From: Pseudonocardia thermophila
GTDB taxonomy: Bacteria; Actinomycetota; Actinomycetes; Mycobacteriales; Pseudonocardiaceae
Length of the DNA stretch: 64,000 nt
Reading direction: 5' to 3'
Assembly (NCBI RefSeq): GCF_900142365.1
Contig: NZ_FRAP01000014.1
Span: 62,001-126,000 of the forward strand
Shown: in pieces, positions 41,994 to 49,943 of the stretch
Layout of the letters: the number at the start of each line of letters is the position of its first letter
Position numbering within the stretch: position 1 is the first letter of the stretch
Program-made: the position numbers and the translations under genes
Notes under the pieces: model-generated
Databases searched by the model: none
Seen by the model: the letters and a program-made list of their open reading frames with translations, nothing else
What the model was told of the DNA's origin: nothing

Positions 41994-42523
41994 GCCGGCG
42001 AGGTCCCTGAGCCGCTCGTCCCCATGGCCAGCTTGGCCAGGAGCTCGCGGGCCTTCTCCGCGTTGCGCGGCTGGCAGAGCACGTCGTACCGGCCGGCCAC
42101 GATCTGGCTCGCGGAGGTGAAGTCGCGCCGCCCGCGCGACGCTCCGTAGCCGACGGCCGCGAAGACGAGACCGAACACGACACCGGAGACCACGCCGACC
42201 AGGATCGGCCCGAACGCGGACCCGGCCGGGTTGAAGAACGCCAGCAGCAGGCCCACGAAGAGACCGAACCACGCGCCGGACAGCGCACCCGACAGCAGGA
42301 CCCGGCCCCACGTGAGTCGGCCGATGACCCGCTCGACGAGCATCAGGTCCACCCCGACGATCGTGACGTCCCGGACCGGGAAGTCGGAATCGGCGAGGTG
42401 GTCGACGGCGCGCTGCGCCTCCTCGTACGTGGCGTACGAGCCGACGGGCCAGCCGCTGGGCGGGGTGGGCAGGCTGGGCAGTCCGGGTGCGGGCCGCCCA
42501 GCCCCGCCGAACGGTGCGGTCAC
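41990..42523 (-). CDS. General stress protein-like membrane protein (YflT/DUF1269-type)
   Basis: A 177-aa protein. The N-terminal domain has SYATYEEAQRAVDHLADSDF and VTIVGVDLMLVERVIGRLTW, matching the general-stress-protein 17M-like domain (pfam11181). Two glycine-rich helices follow (about residues 75-97 and 105-126). A short C-terminal domain (FTSASQIVAGRYDVLC) ends the protein. GTG at 42523 has GAGGAGG just upstream; the open frame further upstream looks non-coding. Often mis-named a magnesium transporter; function unknown. Confidence 0.8.
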   Translation of the reverse strand: MTAPFGGAGRPAPGLPSLPTPPSGWPVGSYATYEEAQRAVDHLADSDFPVRDVTIVGVDLMLVERVIGRLTWGRVLLSGALSGAWFGLFVGLLLAFFNPAGSAFGPILVGVVSGVVFGLVFAAVGYGASRGRRDFTSASQIVAGRYDVLCQPRNAEKARELLAKLAMGTSGSGTSPA

Positions 42524-42642
42524 TGGTGCCTCCTCGACGATGGTGCAGACCGCATGGTGTTCACGGTCCTCCATGATGTCAACGTCCCACACTCCGTCGA
42601 GGTGCCCGAAAGCTCCCGTTCAGGGCAGCGGTGACGCCCCGC

Positions 42643-43836
42643 TCAGCGGATCTTGTACTCCCGCAGCAGGCCCCGGCTGATGATCGTCTTCTGGATCTCC
42701 GAGGTGCCCTCGCCGATGAGCAGGAACGGCGCCTCGCGCATCAGCCGCTCGATCTCGTACTCCTTGGAGTAGCCGTAGCCGCCGTGGATGCGGAAGGCCT
42801 CCTGAGTGACCTCGGCGCAGTACTCGCTGGCGAGCAGCTTGGCCATGCCGGCCTCGACGTCGTTGCGCTGGCCGCTGTCCTTGAGCCGGGCGGCGTTGAC
42901 CATCATCAGGTGGGCGGCCTCGACCTTCGTGGCCATCTCGGCCAGCTTGAACGCGATGGCCTGGTGCTCGGCGATCGGCTTGCCGAACGTGGTGCGCTGC
43001 TGGGCGTACTCGACAGCCAGCTCGAACGCGCGGATCGCGATGCCGCAGGCGCGCGCGGCCACGTTCACGCGGCCGACCTCCACGCCGTCCATCATCTGGA
43101 CGAAGCCGCCGCCGCGCTTGCCGCCGAGGATCTGTTCGCCCGAGATCCGGAAGCCCTTGAACACCATCTCGGTGGTGTCCACGCCCTTGTAGCCCATCTT
43201 GGCGATCTTGCCGGGCACCGTGAGACCGGGAGCGACCTCGCCGTAACCGGTGGGCTTCTCGACCAGGAAGCAGGTCAGGTTCTGGTGCGGCTTGGGCTTG
43301 CCCTCGTCGGTGCGCACCAGCACCGCGGTCAGGTTCGAGGTGCCGCCGTTGGTCAGCCACATCTTGGCGCCGTCGATGACGAAGTCGTCACCGTCCTGCA
43401 CCGCGCGCGTCTTGATCGCGGCCACGTCGGAGCCGAGGTCGGGCTCGGACATGGAGAACGAGCCGCGCACCTCACCGGTGGCCATCTTCGGCAGGTACTT
43501 CTGCTTCTGCTCGTCGGTGCCGTGCTGCATGAGCATGTACGCGACGATGAAGTGGGTGTTGATGACCCCCGAGACGCTCATCCAGCCGCGCGCGATCTGC
43601 TCCACGACCAGCGCGTAGGTCAGGAGCGACTCGCCGAGCCCGCCGTACTCCTCCGGGATGGTGAGCCCGAACAGGCCCATCTCCTTCATCCCGTCGACGA
43701 TGTCCTGCGGGTAGGTGTCCTCGTGCTCGAGCGCCGAGGCGTGCGGAATGATCTCCTTGTCCACGAACGTCCTGACCGTGGCCAGGATCTCCTGCTGGAC
43801 CTCGGTCAGACCGGCGGTCTGGGCGAGCTTTGCCAT
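42643..43836 (-). CDS. Acyl-CoA dehydrogenase (ethylmalonyl-CoA-pathway type)
   Basis: A 397-aa FAD-dependent acyl-CoA dehydrogenase. Typical regions are FGLTIPEEYGGLGESLLTYA, GSFSMSEPDLGSD and KMWLTNGGTSNL. Near the C-terminus are RIHGGYGYSKEYEIERL and LIGEGTSEIQ, the region carrying the catalytic Glu. ATG at 43836 follows GGGAGGAACG. The sequence strongly recalls the dehydrogenase in Streptomyces ccr clusters, where it probably acts on methylsuccinyl-CoA. The malyl-CoA lyase gene 180 bp upstream supports that setting. An isovaleryl- or short-chain role is the alternative. Confidence 0.9.
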   Translation of the reverse strand: MAKLAQTAGLTEVQQEILATVRTFVDKEIIPHASALEHEDTYPQDIVDGMKEMGLFGLTIPEEYGGLGESLLTYALVVEQIARGWMSVSGVINTHFIVAYMLMQHGTDEQKQKYLPKMATGEVRGSFSMSEPDLGSDVAAIKTRAVQDGDDFVIDGAKMWLTNGGTSNLTAVLVRTDEGKPKPHQNLTCFLVEKPTGYGEVAPGLTVPGKIAKMGYKGVDTTEMVFKGFRISGEQILGGKRGGGFVQMMDGVEVGRVNVAARACGIAIRAFELAVEYAQQRTTFGKPIAEHQAIAFKLAEMATKVEAAHLMMVNAARLKDSGQRNDVEAGMAKLLASEYCAEVTQEAFRIHGGYGYSKEYEIERLMREAPFLLIGEGTSEIQKTIISRGLLREYKIR

Positions 43837-43968
43837 CGTTCCTCCCGGCGCTGGGCGCCACAACTGGGTCTGTCGGTGCTTGGCATATCGAGCACGGCGA
43901 GGTGAATCGTCTCACGGAACGCCGAGCCCGGTCGGTGATCACGGGCGAGGACGCCGTCGACGCACGCC

Positions 43969-44003
43969 GCGGGCGGTGACGAGGTCATCGTCACCGCCCG
44001 CGA
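43969..44003 (-). terminator. Hairpin downstream of the malyl-CoA lyase gene
   Basis: A perfect 15-bp stem pairs 43969-43983 with 43989-44003 around a 5-nt loop. It is 13 bp beyond the lyase stop on the minus strand. It probably separates the lyase transcript from the acyl-CoA dehydrogenase gene, which has its own ribosome binding site. Confidence 0.7.
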
Positions 44004-44016
44004 TCGCCGATGCGGA

Positions 44017-44976
44017 TCAGTCCTCCGGCGGGGTCCAGATCTGCTTGCGCTGCAGGCCGGCAGCGCGCCCCTTCGCGCTGATCACCAGCGCCATCTTGCG
44101 GCTGGCCTCGTCGATCATCTCGTCGCCGAGCATCGCTGCGCCGCGCTTGCCGCCCTTCTCCGAGGTGAACCAGGCGTAGGCGTCGAGGATGTTCTCGGCG
44201 TGGTCGTAGTCCTCCTGCGTCGGGCTGAACACCTCGTTCGCGGCGTCGATCTGGCCCGGGTGCAGCACCCACTTGCCGTCGAAGCCGAGCGCGGCCGAGC
44301 GGGCGGCCACCCGGCGGAACCCGTCGACGTCGCGGATCTGCAGGTAGGGCCCGTCGATGGCCTGCTTGCCGTGGGCCCGGGCGGCCATGAGGATCGACAT
44401 CAGGATGTGGTGGTAGGCGTCGCCGACGTCGTAGCCGGGCGGCTGCTCCCCCACCACCAGCGACTTCATGTTGATCGAGGCCATGAAGTCGGCCGGGCCG
44501 AAGATGATCGTCTCGACGCGGGGCGACGCGGTGGCGATCGCCTCCACGTTGAGCAGGCCCTTGGCGTTCTCGATCTGCGCCTCGATGGCGATGCGACCGA
44601 CCTCGTAGCCCATCGTCTTCTCGATCTGCGTGAGCAGCAGGTCGAGTGCGACGATCTGGTCGGCCGTCTGCACCTTCGGCAGCATGATGGCGTCGAGGTT
44701 GGCGCCCGCGCCCTCGACCACCTCGGTGACGTCGCGGTAGGTCCACTCGGTGGTCCAGTCGTTGACGCGGACGACGCGGATCTTGTCTCCCCAGCCGCCT
44801 TCGTTCAGCGCCTGCACGATCGTCTTGCGGGCACCGGGCTTGGCCAGCGGGGCGCAGGCGTCCTCCAGGTCGAGGAAGACCTGGTCGGCGTTGAGGGTGC
44901 GCGCCTTGTCGATGAACTTCTGACTCGATCCCGGCACGGCCAGGCAGGAGCGGCGGGGGCGGAGCTGGGAGGTCAC
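44017..44976 (-). CDS. HpcH/HpaI (CitE-like) malyl-CoA / beta-methylmalyl-CoA lyase
   Basis: A 319-aa CoA-ester lyase. Its TIM-barrel motifs are RRSCLAVPGSSQKFIDKA, ADQVFLDLEDACAPLAKPGA (metal and CoA binding), RIAIEAQIENAKGLLN and IIFGPADFMASINMKSL. Near the end is WVLHPGQIDAANEVFSP. It matches the lyase of Streptomyces ethylmalonyl-CoA clusters, cleaving beta-methylmalyl-CoA or malyl-CoA to glyoxylate and acyl-CoA. GTG at 44976 has GAGGAG at 44984-44989 and begins the conserved region. Citrate lyase activity is unlikely because no CitF/CitD are nearby. Confidence 0.88.
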   Translation of the reverse strand: MTSQLRPRRSCLAVPGSSQKFIDKARTLNADQVFLDLEDACAPLAKPGARKTIVQALNEGGWGDKIRVVRVNDWTTEWTYRDVTEVVEGAGANLDAIMLPKVQTADQIVALDLLLTQIEKTMGYEVGRIAIEAQIENAKGLLNVEAIATASPRVETIIFGPADFMASINMKSLVVGEQPPGYDVGDAYHHILMSILMAARAHGKQAIDGPYLQIRDVDGFRRVAARSAALGFDGKWVLHPGQIDAANEVFSPTQEDYDHAENILDAYAWFTSEKGGKRGAAMLGDEMIDEASRKMALVISAKGRAAGLQRKQIWTPPED

Positions 44977-45145
44977 AGGCGACTCCTCGTCGAGACGGTT
45001 GGGCTCGCGTGTGATGCTGGCACGCGGTGCCGTTCCACGGGGACATGAGGTGATTGGTTTCTCACCCACACAAGGTCACAGGGGTCGTCCGACCGTGCGG
45101 TGTGCGCCCCGGGTGGATCACGGTCCTGCCCAATAGGCTCTGGTC

Positions 45146-46447
45146 ATGGGCGGCGAACGACTCTTCGTGGCGCCGATGGTGGGCTTGCCGATCGTCGGCC
45201 CCGACGGGGAGCGCATCGGGAAGGTGCGCGATCTCGTCGCGTCGCTGCGCGTCGACACCCAGCCGCCCCGGGTGCTGGGCCTGGTGTGCGAGCTGGCCAC
45301 CCGGCGGCGGATCTTCATCCCGATGCTGCGCGTGGCCGCCATCGACCCGAGCGCGGTCACCCTCACCACCGGCTCGGTGAGCCTGCGCGGGTTCGTCCAG
45401 CGCCCGAACGAGACGCTGGTCGTCGGCCAGCTCATCGACGCCCGCGTGCAGCTGGCGGAGTCGGGCGAGCAGGTCGTGGTCGTCGACGCGGCCATCGAGC
45501 AGACCCGCACCCGCGACTGGATCGTGGGGCGGCTCGCGGTGCGCGCGCGGCGCCACGGGCTCGCCCGGCGCGGCCAGGTGCAGGTCGTGCACTGGAGCGC
45601 GGTCAGCGGCCTGACGCTCACCGACCGGCAGGGCACCGCCGGGCTGCTCGCGGTGTTCGAGACGATGCGCCCGGCCGACGTCGCGGCCGCGCTGTCGGAG
45701 CTACCGCAGAAGCGCCAGTTCGAGATCATCGACGCGCTCGACGACGAACGCCTCGCCGACGTGTTCGAGGAGCTGTCCGAGACCGACCAGCGCCAGCTGA
45801 TCGCCCACCTGGATCCGCAGCGGGCCGCCGACGTCCTGGAAGCCATGTCCCCCGACGACGCCGCGGACCTCCTGGGCGAGCTGCCCGACGCCGAGCGCGA
45901 GCACCTGCTCGGGCGCATGGCCCCCACCGAGTCGGCGCCGCTGCGGCGGCTGCTGTCGTACTCGTCGGACACCGCGGGCGGGCTCATGACCCCGGAACCG
46001 ATCATCCTGCGCCCCGACGCCACCGTCGCCGAGGCGCTCGCGCACGTGCGCAACCCGGACATCCCGCCGGCGCTGGCCAGCATGGTGTTCGTCTGCCGTC
46101 CGCCGACCGAGACCCCGACCGGCCGCTACCTGGGCTGCGTGCACACCCAGCGGCTGCTGCGCGAGGCGCCGTTCGACCTGGTCGCGGGCATCGTCGACAC
46201 CGATCTGGCGCGGTTGTCGCCGGACGCGACGCTCGCCGAGATCACCCGGTACTTCGCCACCTACAACCTGGTGGCCGGGCCCGTGGTCGACGCGGAGGAG
46301 CACCTGCTGGGTGCGGTGACCGTCGACGACGTGCTCGACCACCTGCTGCCCGACGACTGGCGCGACCAGCTGCCCGAGGACGACGACGCGACCGGGGAGC
46401 TGGACATCCGCGAGATCACCGCCGCACTGGAGGACCCGACGAGATGA
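45146..46447 (+). CDS. Soluble MgtE-like protein (PRC-barrel, MgtE_N, CBS pair)
   Basis: A 433-aa protein. It has a PRC-barrel-like N-terminus (LPIVGPDGERIGKVRDLV, residues 14-31) and an MgtE N domain (about 165-290, with LPQKRQFEIIDALDDERLAD and LEAMSPDDAADLLGELPD). A CBS pair follows (about 295-420, SDTAGGLMTPEPIILRPDAT). Unlike true MgtE channels it has no C-terminal transmembrane helices, so it is unlikely to transport Mg2+ itself and may be a Mg2+-sensing regulator. It resembles Rv1232c. The following DUF1003 gene starts 6 bp after its stop and repeats the mycobacterial gene pair. Confidence 0.87.
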   Translation: MGGERLFVAPMVGLPIVGPDGERIGKVRDLVASLRVDTQPPRVLGLVCELATRRRIFIPMLRVAAIDPSAVTLTTGSVSLRGFVQRPNETLVVGQLIDARVQLAESGEQVVVVDAAIEQTRTRDWIVGRLAVRARRHGLARRGQVQVVHWSAVSGLTLTDRQGTAGLLAVFETMRPADVAAALSELPQKRQFEIIDALDDERLADVFEELSETDQRQLIAHLDPQRAADVLEAMSPDDAADLLGELPDAEREHLLGRMAPTESAPLRRLLSYSSDTAGGLMTPEPIILRPDATVAEALAHVRNPDIPPALASMVFVCRPPTETPTGRYLGCVHTQRLLREAPFDLVAGIVDTDLARLSPDATLAEITRYFATYNLVAGPVVDAEEHLLGAVTVDDVLDHLLPDDWRDQLPEDDDATGELDIREITAALEDPTR

Positions 46448-46453
46448 GCAGGG

Positions 46454-46963
46454 ATGCCTGAGGCGGGCCGGCGGCGCCTCGACCAGCCGCGCGCGACCCG
46501 TACCCGGCTCGAGTTCGATCCCGAGCGCTTCGCGCGCTTCTCCGAACGGGTCGCCCGGTTCTTGGGCACCGGCCGGTTCCTGGCGATCCAGACCGTGATC
46601 GTCGTGTCGTGGATCGCGCTGAACGTGGTGCTGGCGGCGCAGGACCAGTGGGACCCCTACCCGTTCATCCTGCTCAACCTGGCCTTCTCCACCCAGGCCG
46701 CGTACGCCGCCCCGCTGATCCTGCTCGCGCAGAACCGGCAGGACGACCGCGACCGCATCGCTCTGGAGGAGGACCGCAGGCGCGCCGAACGCACCAAGGC
46801 CGACACCGAGTACCTGGCCCGCGAGCTCGCCGCGCTGCGGCTGGCCGTCGGCGAGATGGCCACCCGCGACTTCCTGCGCGGCGAACTCGACAAGCTGGCG
46901 GAGCGACTGGGCGCGGCGGAGCGCCCGCGCAGCGGGAAGGTCAGCCGGCCAGGCGGCGGCTGA
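46454..46963 (+). CDS. DUF1003 membrane protein
   Basis: A 169-aa protein with two transmembrane helices (residues about 43-62, FLAIQTVIVVSWIALNVVLA, and 71-93) typical of DUF1003. The C-terminal part (RIALEEDRRRAERTKADTEY) is a predicted cytosolic coiled coil. It follows the MgtE-like gene by 6 bp, an arrangement conserved with Rv1231c/Rv1232c. Function unknown; the pairing suggests a joint role in magnesium sensing. Its last 23 bp overlap the 3' end of the convergent MarR gene. Confidence 0.86.
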   Translation: MPEAGRRRLDQPRATRTRLEFDPERFARFSERVARFLGTGRFLAIQTVIVVSWIALNVVLAAQDQWDPYPFILLNLAFSTQAAYAAPLILLAQNRQDDRDRIALEEDRRRAERTKADTEYLARELAALRLAVGEMATRDFLRGELDKLAERLGAAERPRSGKVSRPGGG

Positions 46964-47408
46964 TCGCCTCCAGCGACATCAGGCTGGATGGGTCGAGTCT
47001 GGCCACGAAGTGGCGGTGCACCCCGGTCAGGTGCACCCGGGACGCAGCGCGCAGCCGGGCCAGCCCGGCGTCGGTGAGCCGAGCGGCCACACCGCGCCCG
47101 TCGGTGGCGACGGGGCAGCGCGACACCAGCCCCGCCCGCTCCAGCCGGTCCACCAGCCGGGTCACCCCGGAGCGGGACAGCAGCACGGCCTCGGCCAGCT
47201 CGGTCATCCGCAGCCGCCGGTCGGGCGCTTCCGCGAGCTGCACCAGCACGTCGTACGCGGCCAGGGACAGGTTCTCCTCCGCCTCCAGCTCGGTCTCCAG
47301 CGCCCGCGTGATCGTGGCGTGCGCCCGCAGGAACCAGCGCCAGGAGGCCATCTCGTCGGGCGTCGGCGTACGGCGCTCCACGACCACCCGGTCGGCCACG
47401 TCGGTCAT
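46941..47408 (-). CDS. MarR-family regulator
   Basis: A 155-aa winged-helix regulator: RAHATITRALETELEAEENL, DVLVQLAEAPDRRLRMTELA and AVLLSRSGVTRLVDRLERAG cover the helix-turn-helix, with the wing VSRCPVATDGRGVAARLTDA following. ATG at 47408 is chosen because it begins the conserved region; upstream in-frame sequence coincides with a candidate operator. It is divergent from mrp, with an inverted repeat between them. Confidence 0.87.
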   Translation of the reverse strand: MTDVADRVVVERRTPTPDEMASWRWFLRAHATITRALETELEAEENLSLAAYDVLVQLAEAPDRRLRMTELAEAVLLSRSGVTRLVDRLERAGLVSRCPVATDGRGVAARLTDAGLARLRAASRVHLTGVHRHFVARLDPSSLMSLEAISRRLAG

Positions 47409-47438
47409 CTCGAGTCCCCCCACTCTCTGTTCGAGGTC

Positions 47439-47454
47439 GAGTCCCCCCGGACTC
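47439..47454. promoter_or_regulatory. Inverted repeat between marR and mrp
   Basis: GAGTCC at 47439-47444 and GGACTC at 47449-47454 form a palindrome with a CCCC centre. Part of it, CGAGTCCCCCC at 47438-47448, is repeated directly at 47411-47421. The paired elements lie just upstream of the MarR ATG and about 80-125 bp before mrp. They are a plausible MarR autoregulatory operator. Confidence 0.45.
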
Positions 47455-47535
47455 ACTGCGCCCCTGATGCTACGGACGCCGGACCGTCCCGACTACGGAC
47501 GTAACATGGCAATGACCCGCAACCGGAAGGCACGG

Positions 47536-48681
47536 ATGTCCCCCACCGACAAGACCGGCAACCTCGAGCAGGCCGTGCGCGCCGCGCTCGCCACCGTCGA
47601 GGACCCGGAGATCCACAAGCCGATCACCGAACTCGGCATGGTCAAGTCCGTCTCCGTGACCGACGGGGTCGCGCACGTCGGCGTCTACCTGACCGTCGCC
47701 GGGTGTCCCATGCGCGACGCCATCACGAAGCGGGTCACCGAGGCCGTTTCCCGGATCGCCGGCATCACCGACGTCCGCGTCGAGCTCGACGTCATGAGCG
47801 ACGAGCAGCGCGCCGAGCTGCGCCGCAGTCTGCGCGGCGACAGCGCCGACCCGGTGATCCCGTTCGCCCAGCCGGGCTCGCTGACCAGGGTGTTCTGCGT
47901 CGCGTCCGGCAAGGGCGGGGTCGGCAAGTCGTCGGTCACGGTGAACCTCGCCGCGGCCATGGCCGCGCGCGGCCTGTCCGTGGGTGTGGTCGACGCCGAC
48001 ATCTACGGGCACTCGATCCCGCGGATGCTCGGCTGCACCGACCGGCCCACCAAGGTCGACAACATGATCATGCCGCCGCAGGCGCACGGCGTGAAGCTGA
48101 TCTCGATCGGCATGTTCACCGCCGGCAACGACGCGGTGGTCTGGCGCGGCCCGATGCTGCACCGGGCGCTGCAGCAGTTCCTGTCCGACGTCTACTGGGG
48201 CGATCTGGACGTGCTGCTGCTCGACCTGCCGCCCGGCACCGGCGACATCGCGATCTCCACGGCGCAGCTCATCCCGAACGCCGAGCTGCTCGTCGTCACC
48301 ACTCCGCAGACCGCGGCGGCCGAGGTGGCCGAGCGGGCGGGCTCGATCGCACTGCAGACCCGCCAGCGGCTGGCCGGCGTGATCGAGAACATGTCGTGGA
48401 TGGAGCTGCCCGACGGCACCCGCATGGAGGTGTTCGGCGCAGGCGGCGGCCAGATGGTGGCCGACTCCCTCACCCGCGCCCTCGGCGCACCGGTCCCGCT
48501 GCTGGGCCAGGTGCCGCTGGAGCCGAAGCTGCGCGAGTGCGGCGACGTGGGCAACCCGGTGGTGCTCGCGGCGCCGGAGAGCGCGAGCGCCGCGGCGCTG
48601 AAGAAGATCGCCGACGGACTGGCCACCAAGTCGCGCGGGCTGGCCGGGATGAGCCTGTCCCTCACCCCGGTCCGGAAGTAG
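47536..48681 (+). CDS. mrp: Mrp/NBP35-family iron-sulfur carrier ATPase
   Basis: A 381-aa cytoplasmic ATPase thought to carry and deliver Fe-S clusters. A DUF59/MIP18 domain (residues about 8-85, EDPEIHKPITELGMVKSV) precedes the ParA-like P-loop domain with deviant Walker A ASGKGGVGKSS (123-133). The latter also has DADIYGHSIPRMLG and LDLPPGTGDIAIS. The C-terminal CxxC of many bacterial Mrps is not visible, as in other actinobacterial members. ATG at 47536 is preferred over 47506/47512 because GGAAGG precedes it by 6 nt. Equivalent to Rv1229c. Confidence 0.92.
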   Translation: MSPTDKTGNLEQAVRAALATVEDPEIHKPITELGMVKSVSVTDGVAHVGVYLTVAGCPMRDAITKRVTEAVSRIAGITDVRVELDVMSDEQRAELRRSLRGDSADPVIPFAQPGSLTRVFCVASGKGGVGKSSVTVNLAAAMAARGLSVGVVDADIYGHSIPRMLGCTDRPTKVDNMIMPPQAHGVKLISIGMFTAGNDAVVWRGPMLHRALQQFLSDVYWGDLDVLLLDLPPGTGDIAISTAQLIPNAELLVVTTPQTAAAEVAERAGSIALQTRQRLAGVIENMSWMELPDGTRMEVFGAGGGQMVADSLTRALGAPVPLLGQVPLEPKLRECGDVGNPVVLAAPESASAAALKKIADGLATKSRGLAGMSLSLTPVRK

Positions 48682-48685
48682 CCGC

Positions 48686-49894
48686 TCAGCCCGCCTTCCT
48701 CCCCAGCACGTAGAGGCGGTCCGTCTGCACCTCGTGCGGCAGCGGGGAGCGCAGGTACCACTCGACGTCCACCAGCCCAGCGCCCCGGACGGCGTCGATC
48801 ACCTCGTCCGGGTCGTGCAGCACGAAGTCGAGATCCACCGGGGTACCGGCGAGCTCGTCGGCGTGGTGCACAGCCGCGCCGGCGTGGAGCGCGAAGGCGA
48901 GCAGCCCGCCGGGAACGAGCAGGCGGGCGAGCCCGGCGATCACCGTGGGCAGCTCGGACGCCGCCATGTGCACGAACGCGTACCAGGCGGTGATGGCCGA
49001 CCATCCGGCGGCGGCACGCGGCCGCAACATCGTGGTGAGGTCGCCGACCTGGAACTCGACGTCCGGGAAGAGCCGCTTGGCCTCGTCGATCATCGCTGGG
49101 GCCAGGTCGATGCCGAGCACCTCCGCCCGCTGGGTGGCCAGCCGGCCCGCGACGTGCCCCGGCCCGGTGCCGACGTCGGCGACCGGGCCGCGGGGCGCCT
49201 CGGCGGCGACCCGGTCCAGGAACCAGCAGTCGAACGGCTTGCTGTCGAGCTCGTCGGCGAACTCGAGCGCGTAGCCGGCGGCGGCGGCGTCGTACGCGGC
49301 GCGGACCCGGGCGTTGCGGGCCTCCACACCGTCGGCGATGACCACCTCGCGATCGATCTTCGGCGCCTGGGCGGCCACCGTCTCCGGCAGCGGGCCCAGG
49401 AGGTGCGCCCACCGCTCCTCCCGCTGCCCCGGCCGTCGCTCCAGCTGGACGACCAGCGGCTCCGGCCGCTCGGCCAGGCCGCGCAGCGTGGCCTCGACCT
49501 CGGCGCGGTCGGCGAAGGCGTGCATCCGCGCGGTGCGGGTGCGCAGCTCGCCGACGGCCTGCGGGCCGCGCAGCAGCAGCACGGTCAGCACGGCCACCTC
49601 GGCGTCGGACAGGCCGAGCTGCTCCTCCAGCCGCTGGTGGTACTTGAGCACCCGCGAGCCCGCCCCGCTCCACACCGGGCGGATCAGCTCGCGATCGCGC
49701 AGCTCCTTGAGCGTGGTCTGCAGGAGCGTGTCGTCGTAGTCCGTGACGGGATCGCGGTTGCTCGTCTGGTTGCACGCCGTGCGCAGCGCGTTGAGCGTGA
49801 GGGGATAGCTCGCCGGCACCGTGCGCTGCTTCTCCATCAGCGCCCCGAGCACGCGCTGCTCCACTGCGGACAGCTGCGGTCGCGCTTCGGCCAC
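48686..49894 (-). CDS. Fusion of DUF480 (YceH) and a SAM methyltransferase
   Basis: A 402-aa two-domain protein. Residues about 6-165 are DUF480, a tandem winged-helix fold (SAVEQRVLGALMEKQRTVPA, YPLTLNALRTACNQTSNRDP). Residues about 190-400 are a class I methyltransferase with motif I VADVGTGPGHVAGRL and ITAWYAFVHM. The frame is continuous and both halves look intact, so it is a genuine fusion. YceH alone has no firm function; the fusion could be a DNA-binding methyltransferase or two co-acting activities. It is convergent with mrp, 4 bp apart. Confidence 0.85.
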   Translation of the reverse strand: MAEARPQLSAVEQRVLGALMEKQRTVPASYPLTLNALRTACNQTSNRDPVTDYDDTLLQTTLKELRDRELIRPVWSGAGSRVLKYHQRLEEQLGLSDAEVAVLTVLLLRGPQAVGELRTRTARMHAFADRAEVEATLRGLAERPEPLVVQLERRPGQREERWAHLLGPLPETVAAQAPKIDREVVIADGVEARNARVRAAYDAAAAGYALEFADELDSKPFDCWFLDRVAAEAPRGPVADVGTGPGHVAGRLATQRAEVLGIDLAPAMIDEAKRLFPDVEFQVGDLTTMLRPRAAAGWSAITAWYAFVHMAASELPTVIAGLARLLVPGGLLAFALHAGAAVHHADELAGTPVDLDFVLHDPDEVIDAVRGAGLVDVEWYLRSPLPHEVQTDRLYVLGRKAG

Positions 49895-49943
49895 GCGGGG
49901 AGCCTAGTGGCGGTGCGCTGCCGGCGGGAGTGGCCGGACCCGA

